DNA of 64,000 nucleotides from Lysobacteraceae bacterium (GTDB lineage Bacteria > Pseudomonadota > Gammaproteobacteria > Xanthomonadales > Xanthomonadaceae), in NCBI GenBank assembly GCA_031263725.1, contig JAISFF010000015.1:1-64000 (forward strand), read 5' to 3'. The notes under the pieces were generated by a model. It made no database searches. It was not told the DNA's origin and saw only the letters and a program-made list of their open reading frames with translations. The translations under genes were made by a program, and so were the position numbers. Shown in pieces: positions 8,422 through 16,548 of this stretch. The first letter of the stretch is position 1, and each line of letters opens with the position of its first letter.

Positions 8422-9747
8422 TCACTTTGCCGATTGGGGATCGTAAAGCTTTTCCCTGATGAACAATGCGGGCAACAGACCGCACAGGAAGTAAGCCACG
8501 CCCACCACCAGGAATCCGGCACCGATGGAGTAATGCGCCGCCAGGTAGCCGATGGTGATCGGCGCCAGCGCCGCCATCACGCGGCCCACGTTGTACGCGC
8601 CTCCCACCGCCGTGCCACGGATCTTGGTCGAGAAGCTCTCGGTCATGTAGGTGGCGTTCACGCCATAGGGGATGCCGTAGATGAAGCCGAAGATCGTCAT
8701 CAGCACGATGATGTTGTCCTTCGAGGCGAATATCACGATGATCGGCAGCATGACCGCCGCGCCGATGCCGCCGATGGCATAGACCGCGCGACGGCCGATC
8801 AGGTCGGCGGCCCAGCCGGCCAGGATCTTGCCCAGGATCATCGCCGTATAGCTGCCGACCATGAACGTGGTCATCGTCTTGAATTCGAATTTCAACTCGG
8901 TCTGCAGGTAGTTGGGCATCCAGTTGCCGATGCCGTAGTAGCCGAACTGCAGCAGGCCGGCGGTCGCCGACCACAGCAGGAACATCCTGCGCGCTTCCGG
9001 GTCCTTGAAGATCGCCGCATACGCGCTCCGACCGGCCTTCTTGACCTGTTGCGTCGCGGCACTGGCTTTTTCCTGCAACCGGCGCGCGTTGGCCTCGATC
9101 CAAGCCTTCGGCTCGGGCACGATGAACTGCATGATCAGCGCGATCGCGACCGGGATGAAGCCGACGTAGAACAGCGGCCGCCAGCCGTACTCGGGGATGA
9201 TCCAGCGCGCCAGCAGCGTGGCGACCAGATAGCCCACCGACCAGCCGGCCTGCAACGTGCCCAGCACCGTGGTGCGGTACTTGGTCGGCACGTATTCGGC
9301 CATCAGGGTGTTGCAGGTCACGTAGGCCGCACCCAGTCCGAGGGCGGCGACCAGGCGGAACAGCGCGAACTGGTTGTAGCTCTTGGTCACGCCCAGCAGG
9401 CCGGTGCCGACCGAGAACACCAGCACGCAGAACACCACGGTCTTGACCCGGCCGAAACGGTCCGCCGCCCAGCCGCCGTAGATGCCGCCGATGGCCATGC
9501 CGATCAGCGTGTAGGTGCCGAGCATGCCCTTGCGCTTCTGGATGATCTGCTTGGCGTCTTCTTCGCTGAAGCCGCAGACCGCCTGCGCCTGGCACAGGAT
9601 GTCGGAGCTGAACTCGCGGACGATGGCTTCCAGGCTGTAGGACAGGAACATCAGGTCCGCGCCATCCATCAACAGCACGAAGAAGCCGAAGATGAAGACG
9701 AAAATCCATATCTTGCTGTTTTCGGGAGCTGCATGTTTCGCAGGCAT
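8422..9747 (-). CDS. MFS transporter, aromatic/dicarboxylic acid:H+ symporter-like
   Basis: This 441-residue inner-membrane permease of the major facilitator superfamily has about 12 membrane segments. The first helix carries the DGADLMFLSY motif typical of the aromatic-acid:H+ symporter group. The loop between helices 2 and 3 has GGWAADRFGRVKTVVF (the MFS GxxxDRxGR/K signature), and a central hydrophilic loop lies at about 225-260. The first periplasmic loop is enlarged and contains two cysteines. It lies 77 bp downstream of the acyl-CoA dehydrogenase gene, likely in the same transcript. Position and family resemble the DcaK permease of dicarboxylate (dca) clusters. The substrate is inferred, not shown. 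Confidence 0.85.
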   Translation of the reverse strand: MPAKHAAPENSKIWIFVFIFGFFVLLMDGADLMFLSYSLEAIVREFSSDILCQAQAVCGFSEEDAKQIIQKRKGMLGTYTLIGMAIGGIYGGWAADRFGRVKTVVFCVLVFSVGTGLLGVTKSYNQFALFRLVAALGLGAAYVTCNTLMAEYVPTKYRTTVLGTLQAGWSVGYLVATLLARWIIPEYGWRPLFYVGFIPVAIALIMQFIVPEPKAWIEANARRLQEKASAATQQVKKAGRSAYAAIFKDPEARRMFLLWSATAGLLQFGYYGIGNWMPNYLQTELKFEFKTMTTFMVGSYTAMILGKILAGWAADLIGRRAVYAIGGIGAAVMLPIIVIFASKDNIIVLMTIFGFIYGIPYGVNATYMTESFSTKIRGTAVGGAYNVGRVMAALAPITIGYLAAHYSIGAGFLVVGVAYFLCGLLPALFIREKLYDPQSAK

Positions 9748-9824
9748 GGGATTACCGTTTTACGAATGAGGGATGGACGGAATGCGGGCCGATGCGACAA
9801 CGCGCCGGCCACACTCCACGCGTC

Positions 9825-10979
9825 TTACTTCTGCGCTTTCCTGATCATGTTGCGCGCAATGACGATCTGCTGGATCTGCGAAGTGCCTTCATAGATCCGG
9901 AACAGACGCACGTCACGGTAGAAGCGTTCCATCGCGTATTCGGAGACATAGCCCGCGCCGCCCATGATCTGCACGCCGCGGTCGGCGATGCGCCCGCACA
10001 TCTCCGATGCGAACAGCTTGCAGCAGGAAGCCTCCATCGAAACGTCCTCCTTGTTGTCGCGCCGGCGTGCCGCATCGATAATCATGTTGCGCGCCGCATA
10101 CAGTTCCATCTGGCTGTCGGCCAGCATGGCCTGGATCAGCTGGAATTCGGCGATGGGCTGGCCGAACTGGCGGCGGTCCATCGCATAGTTCAGCGCGTCG
10201 CCAAGCATGCGCTCGGACACGCCGGTGCAGATCGCGGAAATGTGCAGGCGGCCCTTGTCCAGCGTCTTCATGGCGGTCTTGAAACCGACGCCTTCCTTGC
10301 CGCCGATCAGATTGACGGCCGGAACGCGGCAGTCTTCGAAGATCACGTCGGCGGTATGCGCGCCGCGCTGGCCCATCTTGTGGTCGGCCTTGCCGACCGA
10401 CAAGCCGGGAGTGTCGCGTTCGACGATGAATGCGGAGATTCCGCCGGAACCCTTGATCTCCGGATTGGTGCGCGCCATCACCGTGAATATGCCGGCTTCG
10501 GGCGCATTGGTGATGAAACGCTTGGTGCCGTTGAGCACGTAGAAGTCGCCATCGCGTACCGCCGTGGTGCGCAGCGAAGCGGCATCGGAACCCGAACCCG
10601 GCTCGGTCAGCGCGAACGAGGCGATCAGCTCGCCGGAAGCCAGCTTCGGCAGATAGTGCTGCTTCTGCTCCTGGGTGCCGTCAACGATGATGCCGAGCGA
10701 GCCGATGCCATTGTTGGTCCCGATCAGCGAGCGAAACGCCGGAGAAGTCCTGGCCAGCTCGAACGCGACCAGCACTTCCTCTTCCATGGTCAGACCGAGG
10801 CCGCCATATTCTTCCGGAATGGTCAGGCCGAACAGTCCCAGCTCTTTCATCTCGGCCACGATGTCCGCAGGAATCTCGTCGGTTTCCGATACGCTGTTCT
10901 CAGCGGGAACGAGGCGCTTGCTTACGAAATTGGAAATCGTGCTGAGCAGGACGTCGAGATTCTCTTGATCGCGAATCAT
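9825..10979 (-). CDS. Acyl-CoA dehydrogenase
   Basis: This 384-residue FAD-dependent acyl-CoA dehydrogenase introduces the 2,3-double bond of acyl-CoA thioesters and passes electrons to ETF. It shows FALTEPGSGSDAASLRTTA, FITNAPEAGIFTVMART, RRQFGQPIAEFQLIQ and, near the C-terminus, QIMGGAGYVSEYAMERFYRDVR. The IYEGTSQIQ segment supplies the usual catalytic Glu. The EGTSQIQ context differs from the EGTHDI motif of glutaryl-CoA dehydrogenases, so a plain dehydrogenase (DcaA-like) is more likely than the decarboxylating type. It sits between the porin and the MFS gene on the same strand. Confidence 0.92.
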   Translation of the reverse strand: MIRDQENLDVLLSTISNFVSKRLVPAENSVSETDEIPADIVAEMKELGLFGLTIPEEYGGLGLTMEEEVLVAFELARTSPAFRSLIGTNNGIGSLGIIVDGTQEQKQHYLPKLASGELIASFALTEPGSGSDAASLRTTAVRDGDFYVLNGTKRFITNAPEAGIFTVMARTNPEIKGSGGISAFIVERDTPGLSVGKADHKMGQRGAHTADVIFEDCRVPAVNLIGGKEGVGFKTAMKTLDKGRLHISAICTGVSERMLGDALNYAMDRRQFGQPIAEFQLIQAMLADSQMELYAARNMIIDAARRRDNKEDVSMEASCCKLFASEMCGRIADRGVQIMGGAGYVSEYAMERFYRDVRLFRIYEGTSQIQQIVIARNMIRKAQK

Positions 10980-11459
10980 AGGTTTTCCAGAAGATAAAGA
11001 GTGAGCGGCCCCCGGCGGCCATCCAGCCCCGTCAACGCCATCGCGTCCGTCGCCCGATGGCGACGACCTCCACGGACACCATATCCTTCGACCGCATCGA
11101 TGCCGCAGCGCGGCATGCCGGTGCCAAGTGTCTCAAAAATTCCAGCGAACAGCAGTGGCCGGAACGCGCAACCCCATCCGCGGCCGGATGGAACCTCGCG
11201 TTCCCAACTCCCGGATCGGCACCGCTTTCGAAAACAAAGCTGAACTTCCCCTGAAATATCAATGCTGTCATGAGCCGTCTTCATGTGTCAATCGCATACA
11301 ACTAAAGTCGAATGCATATCGCTTCGATAATAGATTCACACGGTTGATACCCCGCGCCAAATATCGATTCCAGGCCTATAGGAACCGGTTCATGACGGCG
11401 CTCTGCCGGGGGAATTCCGCTGCCCGGACATGCGCGCGCAACCGCGCCGCCGGCCGATG
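10980..11459. other. Intergenic region with no convincing gene
   Basis: About 480 bp between the acyl-CoA dehydrogenase gene and the porin terminator. Short frames on both strands lack family similarity and ribosome-binding sites. An A/T-richer stretch at about 11260-11375 is the most likely place for the promoter of the minus-strand acyl-CoA dehydrogenase-MFS transcript. No regulator gene is seen here. Confidence 0.5.
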
Positions 11460-11465
11460 CGGAAA

Positions 11466-11501
11466 ACACGGCGGCGGGATGCCGGACACCCCGCCGCCGC
11501 C
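11466..11501 (-). terminator. Terminator downstream of the porin gene
   Basis: On the minus strand GGCGGCGGG...CCCGCCGCC forms a G+C-rich hairpin starting just after the porin stop codon, followed by GTGTTTTCC. It separates the porin from the acyl-CoA dehydrogenase transcript. Confidence 0.6.
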
Positions 11502-11504
11502 GGA

Positions 11505-12902
11505 TCAGAACACGTACTTGGTGCTGAACTGCAGACGGGTGATATCGCCCTTCTGTCCATCCTCGACCTCGCGGCGGCCATACATCAGCTCGGCGCCCAG
11601 GTTGATGCGTGGCATCGGCGAATACATCAGGTTCGCGCGCACGCTCTGCACGTTCCTGGTGATGTCGCTGCGGAACGGGTTCAGCCTGACATCGTCGATG
11701 TCGTAATCGCTGCGCGCGTAGATCAGATTGGTGCGCAGCTTGGAATTGAAGCGATGCTGCCAACCGACGTAGCCCGCCAGCGAATCGATCGCATCCAGCT
11801 CGCCATTGGCGTCCATCATCGCATCGCTCTGGATGCCCAGGCCAATGTAGCGGGCGATGCCGCGACCGGCGCTGAGTTGATAACGGAGATCGTCGTTTTC
11901 GCCCAGGTTCCACTTGCCGGTGACGGCCAGGCCGCCGCCCCAGTCGTTGTCCTTGGTGACGCCGTTGTCGACGCGCAACTGGCGTACCAGCGCCGAGGTG
12001 CTGAACTGGCCCCAGCTGCCCTTCCACGAGTAGCGCGCGGTCAGGTCCGGCATCCAGCCGCGATCGGAATTGACACGGGTCGCGGTGTCGTGGGCGAGGT
12101 AAGTGGTTTCGGGATTTTCCAGCGCCACGCTGAAAGGTCCGTTGGTGTAGCGGATCTGCGCCTGGCGCACCATCAGCACGCCGTCGGTGACACCGATGAA
12201 GTCGGCCGATTCCGGCAGCACGCTGGTATCGACGAAATTGCTCCAGGTCTGGCCGGCCAGCCAGTTGTTCCAGTACATGTAGGCGTGACGCAGACGCAGG
12301 CCGTAGGAGTTGGTCGCGGTCTGGTAGTTGCTGGCCGACGAACCGAAGAAGTCCATCTCGAAGAAGCCGCCCAGCTTATCGCCGTTCTCGGTCACGCTGT
12401 CCACGCCGAGATTGAAGCGCGAGAACTTGGCGTGCGCGTCGAAATCGGTGCTGGACGAGCGGCCGCCCACTGGCGTCTGTCCCGGCATGTACAGATAACG
12501 GCCGGAAGCGCTGTCGGCGAACTGGCCATCGGCGGCGCGGGTAGCGATGAAATCGGCCTTGATGTAGCCGCCGAACTTGAACGTGGTGCCGGGGCCTGCG
12601 GCAGGAACGATGGAGACGTTCTGGATCGCCGGCTTGCCGGCGGGCGCGGCAGCGACAGCCGGCGCGGCAGCCTGCTGCTGCTGTGCCTGGGCGGCGTCGG
12701 ACCGGGCCTGTTCCAGCTCCGAACGCAGCTCGCGCTGCTGCGAAACCAGTTGCTGGATATGTTCTTCCATCTGCGCCATCCGCGCTTCCAGCGCCTGTTC
12801 GCGATCGCTCTGCGCCATTGCCATGCCCGGCGCGGCCATGCCCACGGACAACATCACCGCAGGCAGCAGCCTGCGCGTATTGGTCTTGCTAGACATCGAC
12901 AA
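11505..12902 (-). CDS. DcaP-type trimeric outer-membrane porin
   Basis: This 465-residue porin has a signal peptide (cleavage near AMAQS, about residue 31). A periplasmic coiled coil follows (about 32-75; REQALEARMAQMEEHIQQLV...), then an Ala/Pro linker and a beta-barrel from about 108 (FKFGGYIKADFIATRAADG) ending in the aromatic FSTKYVF typical of outer-membrane barrels. N-terminal coiled coil plus barrel is the DcaP architecture; DcaP of Acinetobacter belongs to a dicarboxylic-acid gene cluster and is selective for small negatively charged solutes. Its place between a CoA-transferase and an acyl-CoA dehydrogenase fits that role. Specificity here is inferred. Confidence 0.88.
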   Translation of the reverse strand: MSMSSKTNTRRLLPAVMLSVGMAAPGMAMAQSDREQALEARMAQMEEHIQQLVSQQRELRSELEQARSDAAQAQQQQAAAPAVAAAPAGKPAIQNVSIVPAAGPGTTFKFGGYIKADFIATRAADGQFADSASGRYLYMPGQTPVGGRSSSTDFDAHAKFSRFNLGVDSVTENGDKLGGFFEMDFFGSSASNYQTATNSYGLRLRHAYMYWNNWLAGQTWSNFVDTSVLPESADFIGVTDGVLMVRQAQIRYTNGPFSVALENPETTYLAHDTATRVNSDRGWMPDLTARYSWKGSWGQFSTSALVRQLRVDNGVTKDNDWGGGLAVTGKWNLGENDDLRYQLSAGRGIARYIGLGIQSDAMMDANGELDAIDSLAGYVGWQHRFNSKLRTNLIYARSDYDIDDVRLNPFRSDITRNVQSVRANLMYSPMPRINLGAELMYGRREVEDGQKGDITRLQFSTKYVF

Positions 12903-13088
12903 CTCTCTCCCCGCCTCTGCCCGAGGCCATCATGAAAAGGACAACTGCAATAAGGACAACCATTCGGCGAGACCGCAGCGACATATGCGTCGTTGCGGTC
13001 ACCACCGGAATTCACCCACAGGTCCGGCATCCGGTGCCGATGCTCATGTGCCGCCACGTCCGCTTCCCCGGCGCGGCAGCGACATCCG

Positions 13089-14309
13089 TTACAGGATCTT
13101 CTTTTCCTTCAACGCCGCGACCTCCGTCTCGGACATCCGCAACAGGCCCGTGAGCACGTCCAGCGTGTGCTGGCCCAGCAACGGCGGCGGATTCTCGTAA
13201 GTGATCGGCGTACCGGAGAAGCGGATCGGATTGGCCACCTGCGGCACCGTCCCGCCCAGCGGGTGCGGCAGGTCCACCCGCATCCTGCGGTGCTTGACCT
13301 GCGGATATTCGAACGCCTGGCCGATATCGTTGATCGGCCCGACCGGGATGCCCTGCACCTCGAGCAGGCCCACCCATTCGTTGACCGTCTTCTGCAGGAA
13401 GACTTCCCGCAGCATCGGCACGATGATCTCGCGGTTGCGCACGCGGTTGGCATTGGTGGCGAAGCGCTCGTCGGCGGCGAAATCCACTCCGGCCAGTTCG
13501 CAGAACTTGGCGAACTGGCTGTCGTTGCCGACGGCCAGCACCAGCTCGCCGTCCTTGGCCTTGAATACCTGGTACGGCACGATGTTCGCGTGCGCGTTGC
13601 CCTGACGCTTGGGCACCCTGCCCGACACCAGGTAGTTCAGATTCATGTTCGCGATCGTGGCGACCTGCACATCCAGCAGTGCCATGTCGATGTACTGGCC
13701 GACGCCCGACGCGGCGCGCTGGATCAGCGCCGACAGGATGCCGATGGTCGAATACAGCCCGGTCGCGATATCGGCGAAGGCCACGCCCACTTTTTGCGGG
13801 CCGCCGCCCGGCAGGTCGTCGCGTTCGCCGGTGATGCTCATCAAGCCGCCCTGGGCCTGCACGATGAAGTCGTAACCGGCCATGCTGGCCATCGGCCCAT
13901 CCTGGCCGAAGCCGGTGATCGAGCAGTAGATCAGGCGCGGATTGATCTTCCGGAGATCCTCGTAGGACAGTCCGTAGCGGGCCATGTCGCCGACCTTGTA
14001 GTTCTCGATGAAAACATCGCTCTCGGCGGCCAGCTTGCGGATCAGTTCCTGACCTTCGGGCTTGGACACGTTGATCGTGACCGACTTCTTGCCGCGATTG
14101 GCGGCCAGAAAATACGCCGCCTCGCTGGTGTCTTTGCCCTCGCCGTCCTTCAGGTACGGAGGGCCCCAGCCGCGGGTGTCGTCGCCGGTACCGGGACGCT
14201 CGATCTTGATGACCTCGGCGCCCATGTCCGCCAGGATCTGCGTCGCCCAAGGACCCGCCAGGACGCGGGAAAGATCAAGAACACGGATACCCGATAACGC
14301 TCCAGCCAT
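13089..14309 (-). CDS. CaiB/BaiF family (class III) CoA-transferase
   Basis: This 406-residue family III CoA-transferase starts GIRVLDLSRVLAGPWATQILADMGAEVIKIERPGTGDDTRGWGPP, followed by the NRGKKS and DVFIENYKVGDMARYGL motifs. The presumed catalytic Asp lies in VGVAFADIATGLYSTIGIL (about residue 170). Members move CoA between carboxylic acids without acyl-adenylate formation; the succinyl-CoA:glutarate enzymes of this family also use adipate. It is the most upstream gene of the minus-strand cluster, 186 bp from the porin. A role activating a dicarboxylate with succinyl-CoA is a reasonable inference; other acids are possible. Confidence 0.88.
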   Translation of the reverse strand: MAGALSGIRVLDLSRVLAGPWATQILADMGAEVIKIERPGTGDDTRGWGPPYLKDGEGKDTSEAAYFLAANRGKKSVTINVSKPEGQELIRKLAAESDVFIENYKVGDMARYGLSYEDLRKINPRLIYCSITGFGQDGPMASMAGYDFIVQAQGGLMSITGERDDLPGGGPQKVGVAFADIATGLYSTIGILSALIQRAASGVGQYIDMALLDVQVATIANMNLNYLVSGRVPKRQGNAHANIVPYQVFKAKDGELVLAVGNDSQFAKFCELAGVDFAADERFATNANRVRNREIIVPMLREVFLQKTVNEWVGLLEVQGIPVGPINDIGQAFEYPQVKHRRMRVDLPHPLGGTVPQVANPIRFSGTPITYENPPPLLGQHTLDVLTGLLRMSETEVAALKEKKIL

Positions 14310-14742
14310 ACGATAGACCCCATTGAATTACCGCTGGCGGTCGATCATCGGTCCCGATGCGATGCCTGCCTTTGAATTGAAAACGGTTTGCCGATCCCTG
14401 CACCCCGCTCGGAAAGCCGCCATATTCAGCTTGCGCCTTTTCCTGTCGTTTCCCCTTTCATCATTCCGGCCTCCGCGCGCCACAATCGATTCGATGCGGC
14501 AACGGTGTTCGAACATGCCCGGAAATATTCAACCGAAACTACCGACATGAACCGAAACAGACCGAACAGTAAAGACAGTCGGCCGGCTTGTAAAGCAAGC
14601 GTGGGCGGCGCGGGACGCACCGGAATCCCGCGCGACCGTATCGGATCCGATCAGGCAACGGCCGATGCGCGCGTCATCGGAGATCTCCATGCACCCCATA
14701 TGCGAGGGTTTTGCTTGTTCGGGCAGGCCTGCCGTTACCCGA
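14310..14742. other. Intergenic region with no convincing gene
   Basis: About 430 bp upstream of the CoA-transferase gene and beyond the stop of the 14743-15408 gene. It probably holds the promoter of the catabolic cluster. Small frames here have no recognisable similarity or ribosome-binding site. Confidence 0.5.
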
Positions 14743-15408
14743 TCATTCCGGAATCCGTTCGTAAACCTGCACGCCCGCATCCGCACCGTCGCCAATGGCG
14801 CGCAATCCGAGTTGCCGCGCAGTTGCGGAAACGATCCGGAAATGCGGTCCGACGTGGCCGCCGGCAATGGTCAACCGACAGTCCTCGAGTTGCCAACGCG
14901 CATTCACCATCTCGGGGCGATGATGCAGCCAGGAGTTGAACACCCGACGGCCGCTCTCGCGTTCGAATGTCATTTCCTCGAAATGGGATTCTTCCTCTTT
15001 TGCCGCCCAGGCTCCCACGATGTCGTCGGCCATGATCGTGCAATGCGCCTGCGCATCGCCATGCGCAGGAATCAGTTGCAGATCGCGCTGCTGGAACCAC
15101 GCGCCTCGCTGTTCCTCCCCACCGGACCAGGTGGCGTAGATCCAGCCGTCGACGCGATAATGCGCGGTCAGATAGTCATCGCGGAGCGCGAAGGCTTTGC
15201 GGTCCTCGCAGCGTGGCGCCGGGCCGCTATGGAAATACGCGCGCCTGGCCTTGACCTTGGCTGTCTGCGGCGGATGGAAACCGTTTCCCGGGCTTCGCGC
15301 CTGCTCGTCCAGCTCGCTGCACGAGGTCAGCATCATCAGCTGCGCCTGTACCGCTGGCGACATCGCGATACCGATGAAAAGGCTGGCAAATAACGCGACG
15401 GATTTCAT
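14743..15408 (-). CDS. Secreted protein of unknown function (paralog 1)
   Basis: I do not recognise the family. The 221-residue product begins with a clear signal peptide (MKSVALFASLFIGIAMSPAVQAQ, cut near residue 23), so export is expected. It has cysteines at SCSEL, PRCEDR, AHCTIM and LEDCRL, and a central block AHYRVDGWIYATWSGGEEQRG. The ATG at 15408 is preferred because an upstream extension in frame would be the neighbouring paralog read out of frame. Its start overlaps the stop of the upstream paralog (ATGA), so the pair may be translationally coupled. Confidence 0.7.
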   Translation of the reverse strand: MKSVALFASLFIGIAMSPAVQAQLMMLTSCSELDEQARSPGNGFHPPQTAKVKARRAYFHSGPAPRCEDRKAFALRDDYLTAHYRVDGWIYATWSGGEEQRGAWFQQRDLQLIPAHGDAQAHCTIMADDIVGAWAAKEEESHFEEMTFERESGRRVFNSWLHHRPEMVNARWQLEDCRLTIAGGHVGPHFRIVSATARQLGLRAIGDGADAGVQVYERIPE

Positions 15409-15821
15409 TGCGACGCTCCTGATGACCTGAATGTTTGCCCATGTGTTTCTTCGACACCGCCGCGGACACCGACCGGTCCCGGATCGCCCTCCTGGAGCCG
15501 GCTCCTTTGCTCGTCGCCTTCCCGGTCGACATGGACAACGCAGATCCAGCCATCGATGCGGTAATGCGCGCTCGGATGAGCATCGCGGCCGACGAGGACG
15601 CCGCGTTTCATGCACCGCACCAACGGACCGATATACAGCTGCGCATGTTCCGCTTTTACCCAGGCTTCCTGAACAAGATGGAGCCTGTTGCGAGCATGTC
15701 TCCCGGCGAAATCGGTGCCGGCGCAGGGCGTATCCATCAACGGCTGCGCCGGGGCCGGATCAACGACCGCGACAGTGACCAATCCGGCCAGAGCACGGGC
15801 GAACAAAGAAGGCAGTCTCAC
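15405..15821 (-). CDS. Secreted protein, shorter tandem paralog 2
   Basis: A 138-residue product with a signal peptide (MRLPSLFARALAGLVTVAVVDPAPAQP). The body aligns with the next gene: VKAEHAQLYIGPLVRC / VKARRAYFHSGPAPRC and SAHYRIDGWICVVHVDREGDEQRS / TAHYRVDGWIYATWSGGEEQRG. The similarity ends at RLQEGD, after which the frame runs 27 residues into the next gene's leader. It therefore lacks the C-terminal third of its paralog and may be a decaying duplicate. Function unknown. Confidence 0.55.
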   Translation of the reverse strand: MRLPSLFARALAGLVTVAVVDPAPAQPLMDTPCAGTDFAGRHARNRLHLVQEAWVKAEHAQLYIGPLVRCMKRGVLVGRDAHPSAHYRIDGWICVVHVDREGDEQRSRLQEGDPGPVGVRGGVEETHGQTFRSSGASQ

Positions 15822-15866
15822 TGACGGTATCTCCCGATCATCGGTGACGTTGCGACGTTGCAGTAT

Positions 15867-16480
15867 GTGTAAGCCGGGACGAAATGGCTACCCTTAGGCA
15901 AGGGCGACGGCGATTTGCGCGACATGCATTTCATGTCCAGCCCGCGGCCCGGATTGTCCTGATCGGTCTGCGTCAGCACGGTGATACATGCCTAGCGCAG
16001 CGTGGCGGTAATGGTGTCGGCGATCACCGCCCCGGCGACGACCTTGCGCGTCCGGGTCTGCTCCCATCACCACGAAGTAAAGCTCGTGCAACCGAGCCTT
16101 GATTCCATAATGTTTGAAGCAATGCCAGAGATGTTGATCGATGATCGTGCCTACGATAGTGACGATCTGGATAAAGACTTGCGCGGCCGAGGGATAAAAA
16201 GGGTATCGCCTCATCGCAGGAACCGGAAGAAACCTGAAACCCAAGATAGACGACAACCACCTCGTTACAAACGGCGCTGGATCATGGAGCGGTTCCTTGC
16301 CCGGATCAAGCATAAGCGCCGCCTGCTAAATCGTCGGGAGTTTCATCCAGAGAACTTTCTCGGCTGCGTACAGATTTCGGCGGTCATTATGCGGTTGAAA
16401 CCATTTCGAGATGGCTTCCAGCAATGCCATGGGACATCGTCGCCTTCCCTTTATCTTGCTCTCCCTGAATATCAGGATAG
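15867..16480 (+). pseudogene. IS5-family transposase, degraded C-terminal part
   Basis: The frame ending near 16496 contains MLIDDRAYDSDDLDKDLRGRGIKRVSPHRRNRKKP, RRWIMERFLARIKHKRRLLNRREFHPENFLGCVQIS, the last third of an IS5-family DDE transposase (conserved D in DRAYDSD, E in MERF). In the same frame upstream, GTKWLPLGKGDG and HHEVKLVQPSLDS look like more of the gene, but in-frame stops (TGA near 15960, TAG near 15993) interrupt it and the N-terminal half is absent. No intact terminal inverted repeats were seen. A non-functional insertion-sequence relic. Confidence 0.7.
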
Positions 16481-16548
16481 CCATATTCACCAATAGCCAT
16501 ATCAAATCCTCCCAAAAGGCTTCCATGGTTTCATGCGCAGCGAAATAC

